DNA of 64,000 nt from NCBI RefSeq assembly GCF_050624435.1, contig NC_134546.1:77789700-77853699 (forward strand), in the 5' to 3' direction. Within the stretch, counting starts at the first letter, position 1, and every line of letters starts with the position of its first letter. The notes beneath the pieces are model-generated. The model did not search any database. It was given only the letters and a program-made list of their open reading frames with translations, and had not been told where the DNA came from. This document shows positions 22,700-34,740 of this stretch, piece after piece. A program made the translations under genes and the position numbers. Source of the DNA: Tenrec ecaudatus. Its lineage: Eukaryota; Chordata; Mammalia; Afrosoricida; Tenrecidae.

Positions 22700-23600
22700 G
22701 TTTGTCATTAGCATTGCATTTTTCTGTTTTAAGACCTATCAAATCAGTTTGAACTCACAGCAACACCAGAGAAAACAATTAAACACAGGTCTTGCCTCAT
22801 CCTCACAATTGTCATGTATGAGGCCTTTGTTGCAGTTACTGTACCAATCTATATTCTTAAAGGCCATCCTTTTAAAAATGACCATACGCTTTATCAAGCA
22901 GGATGTTCTTTTCCAAGTTCTAATTTCCTTGACACATATTCAAAGTACTTGAGATGAAGTAATAACATGCTCACTTCTTTCTACTAATCATTACAAGTGT
23001 ACATCATCCAATATATGATTGTTTGTTCTTCTGGCAATCCATCACACCATCAAATTATTCACCAGTACCATATTAAATTACATTGTTTAATCTTAGATCT
23101 TTCTCATTCACTGTCCAATTTTCATGGGCATATGAGACAATTGAAAACTTCTTAGCTTGGGCCAGGTGTATCTTAGTACTCAAAGGGACATCCTTGCTCT
23201 TCAATCTTTAAAGAGTTCTGTCCAGCAGATTTGCTCAATGAAATGCATCATTTGCTCAACGAAATGCATCATTGACTGGGGTTTCCATGAATATTGATTG
23301 TAGATCCATGCAAGATGAACTCCATCCCAACTTCAATCTTGTCTCTATTTCCATATTTTCCATTGTCCCATAGTTTCATTTTGTTTACATTGAATTGTGG
23401 TGTATAGTGAAGGCAGAAATTCCTGGACTTCATCCGTAAGTTTTCAAATCATGCTATCTTAGAACATGTAGCTTTATGTCACCTGCATATCACAGATTAT
23501 TAGTGGTGTTTCCTACAACCTTGATGTGTTTTCCATTTAGTACAGCTTCTCGTGTTATTTGTCCCATTTAGCATGTTATACAGAAAACTGCTGACATGTT
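22700..23600 (-). mobile_element. RTE (BovB-type) LINE 3' part
   Basis: Minus-strand text of the RTE reverse-transcriptase C-terminus: cctttgttgcagttactgta, acatccttgctcttcaatct and gcatatcacagattattagt. Frames are broken. The orthologous insertion is at 61830-62660, so it predates unit B duplication. Confidence 0.7.
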
Positions 23601-24689
23601 CTATGATTCTTTATTTCTGTGATTCAAAATGAACACCCATGGAAGCAACAAATAAGAAATCACGCCACAGATGGCATTGAGCCTAGATATGAAAAATGAC
23701 TTCGTCAAAGTGCTTAAATGATTTACAGATAATATGGTTATTCTATAACCACCCATTCCAAGAAAATATCTCAATAAAACCCAATGCCAATCAAACAAAC
23801 AATAATAGCACCAATGCTTAATGTGAGTTAATATATTTGTATTTTTGCAACTTAAATATCTCCTTCAGTCAAGTTCCATTTCATAACATTTTCCTATTTT
23901 GAGTTTCAAAACTCTACATGTTCCACTGTCTCAACTGGTAGTAAAGTAAGATGGCATGATAAAGAGAGAGGAGTTAACGCGCCAGAAAATATGCAGAGGA
24001 ATGAGAAAACACGGTAGAATGAATGTCCACTCTTAATTGAGGTTTTAAAAATATCAGAATCTTTTAACACTCTCTGTGCTTTCTGTGTTCCAACAGTTTC
24101 TCTGATTTTCAGCCTAAGGAGCTTGCTTTCTCAATAGATGAAAGCAAATCTTAAGAATGCAGAGGACATTAGACTTTTTCTTTTCAGTTTCTGAGCAAAA
24201 ATTGCAAGTTTCTCTACTTTTTTTCTTCTTTCTTTTGGGGTTTCTAACATGTAGATCACCTCTTCAATTTCCAGGTTAAATTTTAAACCTTGGTGAAAAA
24301 GATCACATTTTGGGAAGAGTTTTCTATGAACTACATGCCCATAGTTTTGATTTTCTTTTGAATATTTTTGGTCTGGTGATTACTTCTTTCTAATAGTATC
24401 AAGAGATTCTAACAGTGGTTTGGCATAAGAGAAGTTTGCAGTAGTTACCTCCATTGATTATCTTGGAGGTCCTATGACAGGTTCAGCATCATTATTTGAA
24501 CCCAGGAGTGATAAATCCTCACAGAGACTCATTACTTAAAATTTGCTGTCTCAGAAGACTATGCATTTCTGACGCTGGATCTACCAAAGCCTGCAAAAGT
24601 CATTGGAGTCATTGTTATCAATATGTGTTAGTAGAAGAAAATAATTACCCATCACAATTGAATTAACTTTCAAGCTCAAAAAGCATGTC

Positions 24690-24775
24690 CACAAAGCAGT
24701 TCTCCCTGCAGCTGAGCTCAATGACCACTGAGAGCCAGCTGTCCATTGCTGTGGGAAAGGAACTGTGAAAGGACT
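24690..24775 (+). pseudogene. Clan II FR3 relic, unit C copy 2
   Basis: [15 protein letters not shown] is clearly IGHV4-like FR3. The following YYCAR has become SQLSIAVGKEL and the heptamer is aactgtg. Upstream FR1-FR2 are unrecognisable. Counterparts at 13020 and 63740. Confidence 0.7.
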
Positions 24776-25051
24776 CAATGCCAACCCATGCTCAAACTTC
24801 CCTGCAATAAAGACACTGGTGGATAGGATCACATGGGCTGCACAAGCACAGGAGCCAGGCTCCCGGCGCCGGGGCAATGGGAAAAGCATGGGAGCAAGGA
24901 ATTTCTTGTTAGCATCTAGGGCTCCCTTTCCTTTGAAATCATTTTCTCCAAGAATCCTCTCTTCCTTAATGTTTGGTACAAAACACATCAATGTCAATAT
25001 TCATTCATATGTTATACACATAAACAAATTAAATATGTGTATGCGTGCATA

Positions 25052-25245
25052 CATGAACCCTGGTGGTTACTCAGTAGGCTGTTTACTGAAATCCCAGGGG
25101 TTCAAAACCACCAGCAGTTACGCAGGAGAAAAATGGTGCTTTCTGCTCCTATAAAGTGTTACAGTTACAGAACCGCTCAAATCTACCCTTTCCTGTAGGG
25201 TCACAATATGTCTGCATTGACTCGATGGCAGTGAGTGAGTGAGAG
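25052..25245 (+). mobile_element. AfroSINE
   Basis: tRNA-like 5' part (ccctggtggttactcagtag, ggttcaaaaccaccagcag), then tgctcctataaagtgttaca and tgactcgatggcagtgagtg. This is the afrotherian SINE whose tail matches RTE. Not in unit C copy 1. Confidence 0.88.
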
Positions 25246-26086
25246 TGAGAAATACATTGATATATACAAATACTGTTGGAATCACTAACATGCATTTAAT
25301 AGTTTTCATATCCTGGATGGCTGTACTGAATGAAAATTAAAGTACAAGATAAAAAAGTGTGGGATTCAGGAGAAGAGAACTTAGTGGGGAACTCATAGCA
25401 ACAAATATATGTAAATTATAGAAACAAAATTCGGAAATTAATCACCTCAGTTTCCATGTAATGAAACTAGAAAAAGTTCAGTATGCCACATCATAGGTTA
25501 GTATGGGTAAAATAATAAATAAAGGAACTCAAGTAAATGAAATAACAGGAACTCAGTAAGTAAGCCAATTAAATGAAAACTTATTATTTGAAAAGAAGAA
25601 GTAAAGTGATAAATATCCAGTTTTCCTGATCATGACAATAGAAAAAGGCCCAGAATCTCCAAGATAAGAAAGCAGAGAGGAAACACTGATGTGAGTACTT
25701 TGTGGATATGTTTTATGAACTGCATGCCCACCATTTAAAAATATTACTGAAATGTGAAACTTCTTGGTAGGTAAGGAAACCAATAATGTTTCCAACAAGA
25801 AACAGATAATAGAGCCATCCAGTATATGCACCTGCATCCACATCTTAAGGGGAACAAGTGAGGATGCGCTGTGAGCTCTCATGCCAGAATGGTTACTGTG
25901 TATGTGACATAAAGTTCATAAACTTAAAACTACTTTAAAAATACTGATAATATCTAACAACTAAAGCTATGCCTGACAAACAGATTAAGTACTCTGTTGT
26001 CCTTTGAGAGTGCTTGTGTTTCTCTGAGTCTGAGGGAGAACTCTGGTCCATATTCTCTACTCATTTGCTTCTAAATATCAGGGGAC

Positions 26087-26094
26087 ATGCAAAT
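26087..26094 (+). promoter_or_regulatory. Octamer of the IGHV3-like gene
   Basis: Perfect atgcaaat, about 127 bases upstream of the leader ATG. Confidence 0.9.
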
Positions 26095-26220
26095 GCAACT
26101 CTCTGCCTGCTGATAAACGGGCCACAGCCCCTGATGTGGGAGATCTCAAGGACAGCCCCAGTCTCTGGGGTATCTGCTGTTACATTTTGTGCCCAGGAGT
26201 GAGCTCATCCAGAGCGCATA

Positions 26221-26673
26221 ATGAATTTTTCACCAACCTTGGTTTTCATTTTGGCCATTTTACATGGTAATCCTTATGGGCCATATAAAATGGTCTAATT
26301 TGATATCATTGTGATTACATTTGTTTGTATGTGTGTCACCTAATCCTGGTGCCTCTAAGTTTGCAGGTGTCCAGTGTGAGGTGAAGCTGGTGGAGTCTGG
26401 GGGTGATCTGAGAAAGCCTGGGGGCTCCCTGACACTCTCCTGTGCTGCCTCTGGATTCACCTTCAGTAGCTATGAAATGAACTGGGTCCGCCAGGCCCCA
26501 GGGAAGGGCCTGGAGTGGGTCGCAGGCATTAGTAGTACTGGTGGTAGTACATACTATACAGACTCAGTAAAGGGCCGATTCACCATCTCCAGAGACAACG
26601 CCCAGAACACCCTGTATCTGCAGATGAACAGGCTGAAAGCTGAGGACACAACCATGTATTACTGTGCAAGAGA
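26221..26673 (+). CDS. IGHV3: IGHV3-like germline V gene, intact
   Basis: Germline heavy-chain V gene of clan III. Exon 1 is 26221-26266 ([15 protein letters not shown], ending in phase 1 at gtaatc). The intron is 26267-26366 with acceptor tttgcag. Exon 2 is 26367-26673. The mature region starts at 26378 ([18 protein letters not shown]), with Cys in [12 protein letters not shown]2 [17 protein letters not shown]2 [19 protein letters not shown]3 [18 protein letters not shown] and the end MYYCAR. 296 nt, no stop. Octamer, splice sites and RSS are all consensus, so this is the best functional candidate in the window. It belongs to unit C copy 2; the copy 1 counterpart at 14802 is dead. Confidence 0.95.
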
Positions 26674-26712
26674 CACAGTGAGGAGAAGTCAGTGAGAGCC
26701 CAGACACAAACC
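26674..26712 (+). promoter_or_regulatory. Consensus 23-RSS of the IGHV3-like gene
   Basis: cacagtg, 23-nt spacer, acacaaacc. Confidence 0.95.
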
Positions 26713-27105
26713 TCCCCTGCAGGGAGGAAGCATGTCTCCAGAGGGAGCACAGGCCCCACAGAGCACAGGATCAGTCCCAGCAGCACAAGGTGGGTTCAAC
26801 TTGTGGATTCTGCCCATCCCACTGTTCTCCAAGGAATCTCTCTATGTTTATTTTGTGATTATGTACCCATGCCTGATACATGAATCCTAATTCAAAAATT
26901 GTATTTTAGAAATAAGAAACATTCTCACATGCAGAAAAAGCAGTTACCCCTATGGAGGGGAAAGACCTTGACAGGTGCCCCCAGCTAAAGCCCAAGAACA
27001 GATTTTACAATCAGATTCAGGGAAAATGCAGCCCCTAGCTAGTGCTAATTGTGAAGTGTACACTCATGTCTGAACGGTTAGTTTGAGCACACCCAGTGAT
27101 GCCTT
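26713..27105. other. IGHV3 3' flank
   Basis: Standard downstream flank (ctcccctgcaggga), also seen after other IGHV3 elements. No gene. Confidence 0.7.
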
Positions 27106-28045
27106 AGGACACAGGACTCATGATCTGCTTCTTGTTGCTGTTTGGAGCAATCAAATTGCTTCCAGTCCATAGCGATCCTATGCACAACCGAACCAAACAC
27201 TGCATGAGCTCTACCACCCTCACAATTTTTCCCAAGTCCGAGTCCATTGATGAAGTCACTGTGTCACTCAATCTCATTGAGAGCCTTCTTTTTAACCACC
27301 CATCAACTTTATCAAACATGATGTCCTTCTCCAGGTCCTGGTCTCTCCTGATAATATGTCCAAAGTATGTAAGGTGAAGTCTTGTCATCCTTGCTTTTAC
27401 AGAGCATTCTGGCCTTACATCTAAACATACAGATCTATGTGTCCTTTTAGCAGTCCACGATATTTTCAATATTCTTCTCCACCATAATACAAATGCATTG
27501 AGTCTTCATTCTCCTTATTCAGTGTTCAACTTTCACAGGCACATGATGCAAAGGAGAATATCATGGCTTGGGTCAGGAACACCTTATGCCTCAAAGCAAC
27601 ATCCTTGCTCTTCAGTACTCTAAAGAGGCCTTGTGCACCAGATTTAGACAATGAAATCTGTTTTGATCTTTGACTGTTGCTTCCATTAGCATTGATTATG
27701 GATCCAAATAAGAAAAAAATCCATGACAACCTCAACCTTTCCTCCATTTAGTGTGATGTTACCTATTGGTCCAGTTGTGAGTAATTTGGTCTTCCTTATA
27801 TTGAGTTGTAATCAATATGAAGGGTTAAAATCCCTGAACTTCATCAGCAAGCCCTTCAATGACTCCTCACTTTCATTAAGAATGGTTGTCTCATATGCAT
27901 ACCACAGGTTGTTAATAAGCCTCCAGCAAATCCTGATACATTTATTCATACAAACCAGCTACTCTGATGGTTTTCTCCGCATACAGATTAAATATGTGTG
28001 GTGAGAGGATACAACCATGATTCAATCTTTTTCCTGCCATATCTA
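27106..28045 (-). mobile_element. RTE (BovB-type) LINE, reverse-transcriptase C-terminal part
   Basis: Minus-strand frames at 27104-27469 (RLHLTYFGHIIRRDQDLEKD) and 27526-27747 (FRVLKSKDVALRHKVFLTQA) match the RTE C-terminal region, which in other RTEs reads like RLFGHVMRR and LKSKDVTLRTKV. Frameshifts separate them. It abuts a retroviral gag remnant at about 28045. Confidence 0.78.
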
Positions 28046-28640
28046 TGTTCACCTGAGGCTCCAGCCCAGTAAATGCGATCTCCTGCGGCTGGGCCTTCTG
28101 GGCCAGACCATTTCAATCCTCAGTTAGCAGCTGCACACTAGCCTGGGGGCACCTCCCCTCCTGGGTGTCTCCAATAGGACAAAGTGCTGCCTAATGGCCA
28201 GTTGTTTGCATTGATAACATGGCCCTCGTGGTGGACTATTCCCGTTAGGGCAATCCCTTGCCCAGTGACCTGGGCAACAGAACACATAACACCTAGTGCC
28301 TTGTTCAGGGGTCTTGAAAACCTAGGAGGCAGTCCATGGGCATTGGTTAGCAATGGCAGCCAGTACCTGCACATGCCTGATATTCTTCCTTCTCTCCTTC
28401 CCCTGAACCCAGGCTTCCCAGTCTTTGTCCTTATTGTAAAAGTTTGCTTTGGCACTAGTGACCATCTCTTTGTGGCTAACTCCCTCTCCCTTTTCTCTTA
28501 TGTTTTAAATTAACAAGGGCTACAGCTGCAAAATGGCTTCTCTATATACATCAGAAGCCTTCTGAGTGCCAAAACAAAATGAATGGCAACAAGTAATACA
28601 GTCCGACCAGAACCTAAGCTGTGAGAGATACTTTAAGCTC
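28046..28640 (-). mobile_element. Class I-like ERV gag (nucleocapsid) fragment
   Basis: On the minus strand a broken frame upstream of 28200 shows two decayed zinc knuckles: one ending PGHWARDC, with the second Cys of CX2CX4HX4C changed, then GPCYQCKQ without the rest. The preceding basic helix (KERRKNIRHVQVLAA) is typical of gammaretrovirus-like gag. Frames shift and there is no intact protein. It differs from the class II gag at 31.5-33 kb, so I treat it as a separate insertion. Confidence 0.5.
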
Positions 28641-28649
28641 AGGCTCTTG

Positions 28650-29480
28650 AGTTGAGCTCCTCCAGCTCCTCCACCAATTGTTTAATCATATTAGAGCCAG
28701 GGGATGTTTTTAACCCAATCTTAAATATACGGAACATATCTTTCAGCTGTTTGTTATCTAATGATATGTTTCACTTAAATCCTTGCAAATGATTTATAAT
28801 TGAAGCACAAGTAAGGTTACATTAAGGGGTATATAAAAATATGTAATGTTAGAACCACTATTGAACACCAATTGAGTTTGCAAAGTCCATGGTCTGATGT
28901 TCTAGTAATTAAACAGCCTGTAACTGTCCAGTCACTTTTACATAAAGTGTTCAGTTTTTGAATAGTTTGGAAGTGTCTCTCTGGCAACATCAGCAATGTT
29001 TGAAATGATTATAAATCTAAGAAAGGCAAAAATTGCCATTCTCGTGAATCTGAAAGGACATTTTTATTTTTTGGAAAGCTTCAGTAATCGGAAAGAGGTC
29101 TCCATGTCATGCTTTCAGCAACTGCTTCTTCCTGGATCACACTCCCGGCCAAGGAATCTTCCTGTAATTTCTCTTACCTGCTAAGACGGAAAATCCAATA
29201 GCCTCTCCCAAGAGCAATGAACCACCCACGACTCCAAACACCTTTGTGGTTGCTCCACCAGACTCTCTCCTGATCTGCATTCTCTATATGGGGCAGAGAG
29301 CTGTTTATCTGCACTGGTTTTGTTAGAAGCTTTGAGGGCAATGAAAAAAAAATGCATTAATGAAGCTAAATGAAGTACATTCTACATAATTGCCTCTCAT
29401 CTCATCCTTCTGTTTTAATAATGGAGATATTAAGGCACTGTGAGCAATTCCAGGGAGTTACTTTGGTTTGGAATATGTTC
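28650..29480 (-). mobile_element. Class II provirus: integrase C-terminus and possible env remnant
   Basis: Around 29170-29290 (minus) the translation shows VWWSNHKGVW and ALGRGYW, resembling the betaretroviral integrase end (GxW-GP-WGRGYACV). Below it to ~28650 lie broken frames that may be transmembrane env, but no firm motif. RT, RNase H and most of the integrase are missing between here and 29483, so the provirus carries a large pol deletion. Confidence 0.45.
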
Positions 29481-29482
29481 AG

Positions 29483-29700
29483 TTAGATAGGAAACATTAT
29501 GCAAATTCGGGCTGTTCTGCAGACTTCAATATGACCTCTGGGCTGCTCTTGGACTAGGGCATGCAAAGCCTGTTTTTTCTCTTTATAAAGGGCCCATTGT
29601 TCTATCCATATTGGGTCCTTTGACTTCCAAGATAGTTTAATTGGTTCAGGACTTAAAAGGGAAGTCCCAGTTAAAAATTTCAATATCCTAGGCCCTGGCA
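29483..29700 (-). mobile_element. Class II provirus: RT N-terminal remnant
   Basis: Frame contains LSWKSKDPIWIEQWALYKEK and ALVQEQ, the start of betaretroviral reverse transcriptase (family pattern WKSDDPVWVDQWPL-EKL-AL-LVQEQ). A stop follows before the YxDD core, which is absent. Lies downstream (minus strand) of the mariner insertion. Confidence 0.7.
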
Positions 29701-29839
29701 GTCATTTTGGGGAGTAACCTCGATTGGAGAAAGATCTCCATGTTCATTCTTTCTGAAGCCTCTTCCATTATGACCCATATTCTTCACCATGTTCTGCGCT
29801 ATGTAATTTTGCGGAGTGATCGGGGCCGGGACGAGACGA

Positions 29840-30594
29840 GAATACACGAAAATTGAATTTTTTTTCTTTTTTTTTCCCCACAAAGTAACCTTATCAACTT
29901 CAAAGTACTTTCCTTTACATGTAATACCTGTAATAAATGTGTACTTTCCTTTATACTTCATAACTCTAAAATTGTATTTCATTCTTGGAAACTTTTTATA
30001 AACTCATGTTTGGATGACTGAAAGCACCTCCCTCATTTTTTCCCCCTCACCTCCTCTATGTAGTCAAATACCTGTCCTTTCATGTCCCTCTGCAGTCACA
30101 GAAATAAAAAGAATTCACATGGAGCGAGTCCAGGTGAGTAAGGTGTGTGGGGCCAGAGAGGCCTGCTGTTCCCCCCCGCCCCAAAACTCCCACGCTGAAA
30201 TGGGTGCGTGAGCAGGTGCATTGTCGTGGTGGCAGAATCAGTACCCTATCTGCCAAGGATAAGGCCTGTTTTGGTCACAGATGTTACACAACCTTTTCAG
30301 AACTTCTGAATAGAAAGCTTGATTAACAGTCTGTTCTGGTTTGATTTACTCCAAGTTCACGATGAGCTGACATTTTCATCCATTCGGGAAGTTAATGGTC
30401 ATCCAGAACAAGGTTTGTCATCAATCAGCATTTCATCTCTTTTGAAATGAGAAAACCACTCACACACTTGAGCTTTTCACATAACACAGTCCGTGGGAGC
30501 TGTGTTCAACATCACAAGGGTTTCTGCAACATTTCCCCCTGCCCAGTATGAAACAAAATTTCACCCCCAAACGGCGTTCTTTTAAATCTGCCAT
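29840..30594 (-). pseudogene. Mariner transposase relic
   Basis: On the minus strand, from an ATG-like start at 30594: an N-terminal helix-turn-helix region with CEWFSHFKRDEM, then DDKPCSG and SRMDENV. Next comes HHDNAPAHAP (about 30205-30232), the second catalytic Asp of the D,D34D triad. The third site reads SPGLAPCEFFLF, so the expected Asp is Glu. The C-terminal KGKYFEVDK (usually GEYFEGD) is near 29880. Several stops and frameshifts. The full domain order is present but inactive. I could not define the terminal inverted repeats; the element probably spans about 29830-30850. Confidence 0.75.
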
Positions 30595-30859
30595 CACACA
30601 AAACGAGGCTCCAGTGAAATGGTTTCACAAAAAATTCACTGACCAGAGAGAACTTTCCAAGGCACTTGGAGCACTAACTTTGAGCGATTTGCTTGATGCT
30701 AGCCTAGCGGGGTGCTGGGTGTGTGAGTGGGGTGTGTACTATGTAAGGTGTGCCCAGCAGAGCTTTTCCCATTTTGTTGCGTTTGTTTTATTGCTATCTT
30801 GGTGTACACATCTAGTGCTCTCACTGTTGCAACAGATCACCCCCCCCCTATGTTAATAG

Positions 30860-31210
30860 GGGTAAAAGTCACTACAGGTTTAATTGAACCAAACTACCCT
30901 TGAGGCCCCATGCACTGTAGGTTCATATCACGATGCCATACCTTATGCTGGTTAACGTCTTCATTTCACCCATGCTGAAGCCAGGAGTGGTTAAGGACCA
31001 TGCTTTTAACAATTGCTTATGGATCATAATCGTGATATCAATTCCTGAAACTAAAAGCCCTGAAAACCTTTGCCTTCAATTCTCATTTCTATACAGGGGC
31101 GCGTTTGCTTATACAGAACAGCATTCCAAAATACTCCACTAGCTATGGGCACATTTGACTCCTCTGGTGCTCTTTCTCGAGTAGTATCAGTTTTTATCAA
31201 TAGGACCAGA
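30860..31210 (-). mobile_element. Class II provirus: protease remnant
   Basis: Minus-strand frame with CIEMRIEGKGFQGLL, then the site where the aspartic protease should have DTG. The codons at 31043-31051 read Val-Ser-Gly, so the catalytic Asp is lost. Downstream IDITI and LLKAWSLTTPG fit betaretroviral protease. The frame closes near 30920. Confidence 0.65.
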
Positions 31211-33040
31211 AGGAACTAAAAATAATCGGCCGATGCAATCACCTTTTTAAATATATAATCTGTGGTATTTCAGATTAAATCATAGTTCAAAATTCCCCTT
31301 CATAATTCTGCTCAATAAACTCAGTAACAATTTAAACACCCTGAGCATTTAGGGTGGATTTCCTAGAAAAGCCGTGTGATCCTTTTGACAGAGGTCCCCA
31401 AATACAGGTCCTAATAACTGCTGATGATCCTTCTGGTAAAGGCGAACATCTTTTTGGCTAGTCAAATATGCCTTTGAGCTCCCTCTGGTGGCATAACTTA
31501 GTGATAGGTTCTGACTGAGGTTCAATGCAGTGTGCGCTGGCTGGGTAGGAACTGTGCTCTCCAAGTTTGTTGGGTGGGGCTTGGAGCACGCCCATCTCCC
31601 CCTTTCCTGAGTGGGTAGCGGTCACTGACAGCACCCTCTCACTGCTGAATTTTGAGCGGCATTCATTCCCATTTTGCAGCGGTGGCAAAGTCCAGGTTCT
31701 CTTCAACCCAGTTGGGCCCTGACCCGGTGCCACCTTTAGTTGCCTGGCAAATTGATTGGCTTTGCTGGTACTCCCTTTGAAAATGTCAGACCTTTTTACA
31801 GTTAAAACACCCTCCTCCACCTTAAGCTTATTGTAATTATGCCTAGCAGCAGCTAGAAGACCTACTCCTTGTACCTTAGACCCAACGCCTCTGCAAATCT
31901 TAAGGAAGTCTGAAAGCGTGCTCTGCTCTTTGCTGGGACGGATATCAGCATTATCTTAAGCTAGAGTCTGTATTAGACTATCAACCAGGTCTTCGTTATT
32001 GATGTTCTTACGAACAGCATCCTGAAAAAGGGACATAAAATCTATATGGGGCCCCTCATTACACAGGCATATAGAAGTGTGGCTGGGCCACTTCTCCCCA
32101 AATAGCACTAGCTTTCCCCAGGCCTGGAGACAAACATAACACATCTGTGACAATGCTTATTCAGTAATCTGCCATTGCACTTCCAAGGCGATAATATTCC
32201 CAGTCCCCAATACCTGCTCTACCTCTATGTTCAAGTGAACCTGTGTTTCAGCAATTTCAAACGACCAAATTTGGTATTGTAAGTAATTTTATGGAGAAAG
32301 GCAAGACTTGGTTAAAGTGTTCTTTTTGGTGGTGACTAGACACCCAACGGCAGCTAGTGATTTCATTATGCTAAATGCAAAGGGGAGTCAGCACCTTGGC
32401 CTGCAGCTGCCTGCTGGATGTCTTTCAGCAGCTCAAAGGGAAAGCCATGCTAATGGCGCTCCTCATATCCTTTGGGTTGTCTGCATTAGGCTGTCTTTCA
32501 ACTACAGGAACAGGGAAAGCTAATCTGGCTTCCTCTGTTGGTTTATGGCTTTTGAACTCCCAGGGCAGCATTACTCAGGGGGCGCAGAGGCTCTGGCCAT
32601 GAGGTTCTCCCTAGAATCAGATTCGGTTCTTTTGGTCTCTGCTAAAGCTTCCTCAACTATTTCATACTCATTTGTAGTGACTTAGTCTGCTTTCTAGAAT
32701 GTGGATAACTCACACAAGACTTTGTACTACACTGGCTAGCCTTCCTTTTGCTCCTCTGTCTGCAGATGTTCTGAAACCATTTTCATTTTTGTTCACACAT
32801 CCCAGGTCTCCATAAGGATATGGTCCCCCTGCCTGTGTATTTTACTTAAATTTGTATCAACCTTTTGCCAGATTCCTAGATATCTCCCCCTCCCCAACCC
32901 CCACCCCAGGAACCATGGATTATACTTTTCACGACTTGTTGAAAACCCTGCATCCTTGTCTTTGTTACTGCTGTACCTTGTTTTGTGTTTGTTCAGTAAG
33001 TGGGTGACCATAATACCATACGTTTTTTTAATTTAATTTC
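31211..33040 (-). mobile_element. Class II (betaretrovirus-like) provirus: gag remnant
   Basis: Minus strand. A myristoylation-type start MGQNEIKLKK lies near 33037. A capsid-like segment KDIQQAAAGQGADSP is near 32430. The major homology region is at 31930-32090 (EGPHIDFMSLFQDAV, then NADIRPSKEQSTLSDFLK). The remains of the second nucleocapsid knuckle (NGNECRSKF) are near 31665. Stops and shifts occur throughout. Order and motifs fit betaretroviral gag; closest family unknown. Confidence 0.68.
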
Positions 33041-33219
33041 ATTTTGCCCCATTTAAAAAAATTTTTTTACCAATCCCCCAACCAGATTCTCACTTCAAAA
33101 CTATTCCCTAAATGCACTCTAGCTTCAGATGGGGTTGCACAAGGATCGCATAAATTTGCGCTCTCCTCTGGGAGAGTTTCCTCTAGATCCCTAGCTTAGG
33201 GTGCATTGGTCAGGTTCAG

Positions 33220-33771
33220 TCTCACATTCTGAGGAGCAATTGTACAATTAAAAAGAAATAATAAAGGGCAGTAGACAAAGCATGAAAGGCATTACCTCTA
33301 CCGTGAAGCCAGGGACAAGAGAGAGAGAATTTGTATTCCCAAAAACGTTTAAATAATCTTGGAGCTAGCAAATCTCATCAATCATATACATAACAACATG
33401 GGTGGTATCATGTCCTAGATATTCCTGTGCTCATTGTGGGTGGAACCCAATACCTGTACTGGGGCAGGCAGAGGGGAGGCGACCACCCCTTGTTCAGGGA
33501 GAACAATAGAAACAAGTCTGCTCCAATATATAAGAGCTTTAGATCACATAAAGGTCAGCCATATGCTTGTAAGAAATATTTTATAGTAGCATTATTGTTG
33601 TAGAATATTATGGGGAGATGATATTTAGTTAGGAGAATATGACTGTGATTAATCTGCAACTCACAAATGTGAAGGCCTTCCATCAACAGAGTTTTGGCTT
33701 TCCAGAATCTTCATTATAAGTGTAGAGAATTTGTCTGCATACATCCTCTTCCCGATCCTCTGTTTCCCACA
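33220..33771 (-). mobile_element. Probable 5' LTR of the class II provirus
   Basis: Read on the minus strand it begins TGTGGGAAACAGA at 33771, the same 13 bases that begin the solo LTR at 53097, and ends upstream of the gag start. A TATA-like ttatata lies in it. The right boundary and primer-binding site were not resolved. Confidence 0.5.
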
Positions 33772-33849
33772 AGCTGGTCCTAGCATTGTTTTGGTCTATT
33801 GTACATAATGTCACTTAGTCTGAATCAATTAGATAACACCTAACAAGGT

Positions 33850-34465
33850 TTTATCCCATGTGAATATACTGTGGTCTAGCCAGATTTGTAAGGTAGAATT
33901 GGGATCATAATTGGGGGTGGGTGGGGAGGAAGCATTTAGGAACAGAGGAAAGTTGTGTTTCATCGATGCTACACTGCACCCTGACTGGCTAGTCTCCTCC
34001 TCGTGACCCTTCTCTGAGGGGATGTCCAACTGCATACAGATGAGTTTTGGGTCTCCACTTTGCACTCTCCCTCATTCACAAAGATGTAATTTTTTTGTTC
34101 TGATGATGCCTGTTACCTGAGCCCTTCGATACCTCATGATCACACAGGCTGTTGGGTTTCTTCCATGTGGGTTTTGTTGCTTCTGAGCTAGATCACCGCT
34201 TGTGTCTCTTCAAGCCTTTAGGACCCCAGATGCTATATCTTTTGATAGCTGGGCCCCATCAGCTTTCTTTGTCACATTTGCTTATGCACCCTTTTTCTTT
34301 AGCAGTAATATCATGGAGATGTGCGTACAATGATAGGATTTTTTGTTCTTTGATGCCTGATACCTGATCCCTTCAGCACCTTCGTATCATGCAGGCTGAT
34401 GTGCTTTTTCCATGTGGGCTCTGTTGCTTCTGAGCTAGATGGATGCTTGTTTACCTTCAAGCTTG
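33850..34465 (-). mobile_element. LINE 3'-end fragment with internal repeat
   Basis: Same family as 10600-11690, minus-strand sense. Contains two diverged tandem copies of a ~200-base block (gttttgttgcttctgagcta near 34175, gctctgttgcttctgagcta near 34420). Confidence 0.75.
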
Positions 34466-34740
34466 GACTGATTTCTCCAGAGTCTCTCGGGTATGTGTTA
34501 CTCAGTCACCATCTTCCTGGAACTCCCTGTGCTTATGTTTTCTAATATACAGAACTGAAAGAACTAAATTAAAAATCAACTCTTGATTGCAATATAGAAA
34601 ATTTCTATGGGAGAAATACTGAATGATGCAGTAACCATCTACAGAAGATCAAAAGGATATATAGAGACACTGTACCATAAAATCTAGTCAACAGTTCACT
34701 GTTTCAAGAGGTAGCATATGAGCATGAACCTATGTGACTG

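Larger units (their letters stand above)
20814..24980 (+). repeat. Duplication unit B, copy 1
   Basis: Collinear with 58116-64000 (minus the DPPA4 retrocopy): SINE tail, cctcagtcagaagaat, an IGHV6-like pseudogene, unassigned AT-rich DNA, an RTE LINE, and the clan II relic that also belongs to unit C. It grades into unit C copy 2. Confidence 0.82.
24080..26900 (+). repeat. Duplication unit C, copy 2
   Basis: Relic plus IGHV3 gene, collinear with 12535-15430. This copy retains a functional IGHV3 and has acquired an AfroSINE. Confidence 0.7.

Noticed and set aside
28138-28455. Nucleocapsid of the class II provirus
   Set aside because: It lies downstream of integrase-like sequence and differs from the remains of the class II knuckle near 31665, so it is treated as a separate class I-like fragment; confidence is moderate.
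29680-29982. Minus-strand 100-codon frame considered as a host gene
   Set aside because: Its KGKYFEVDK end and the HHDNAPAH motif upstream identify it as a mariner transposase C-terminus.
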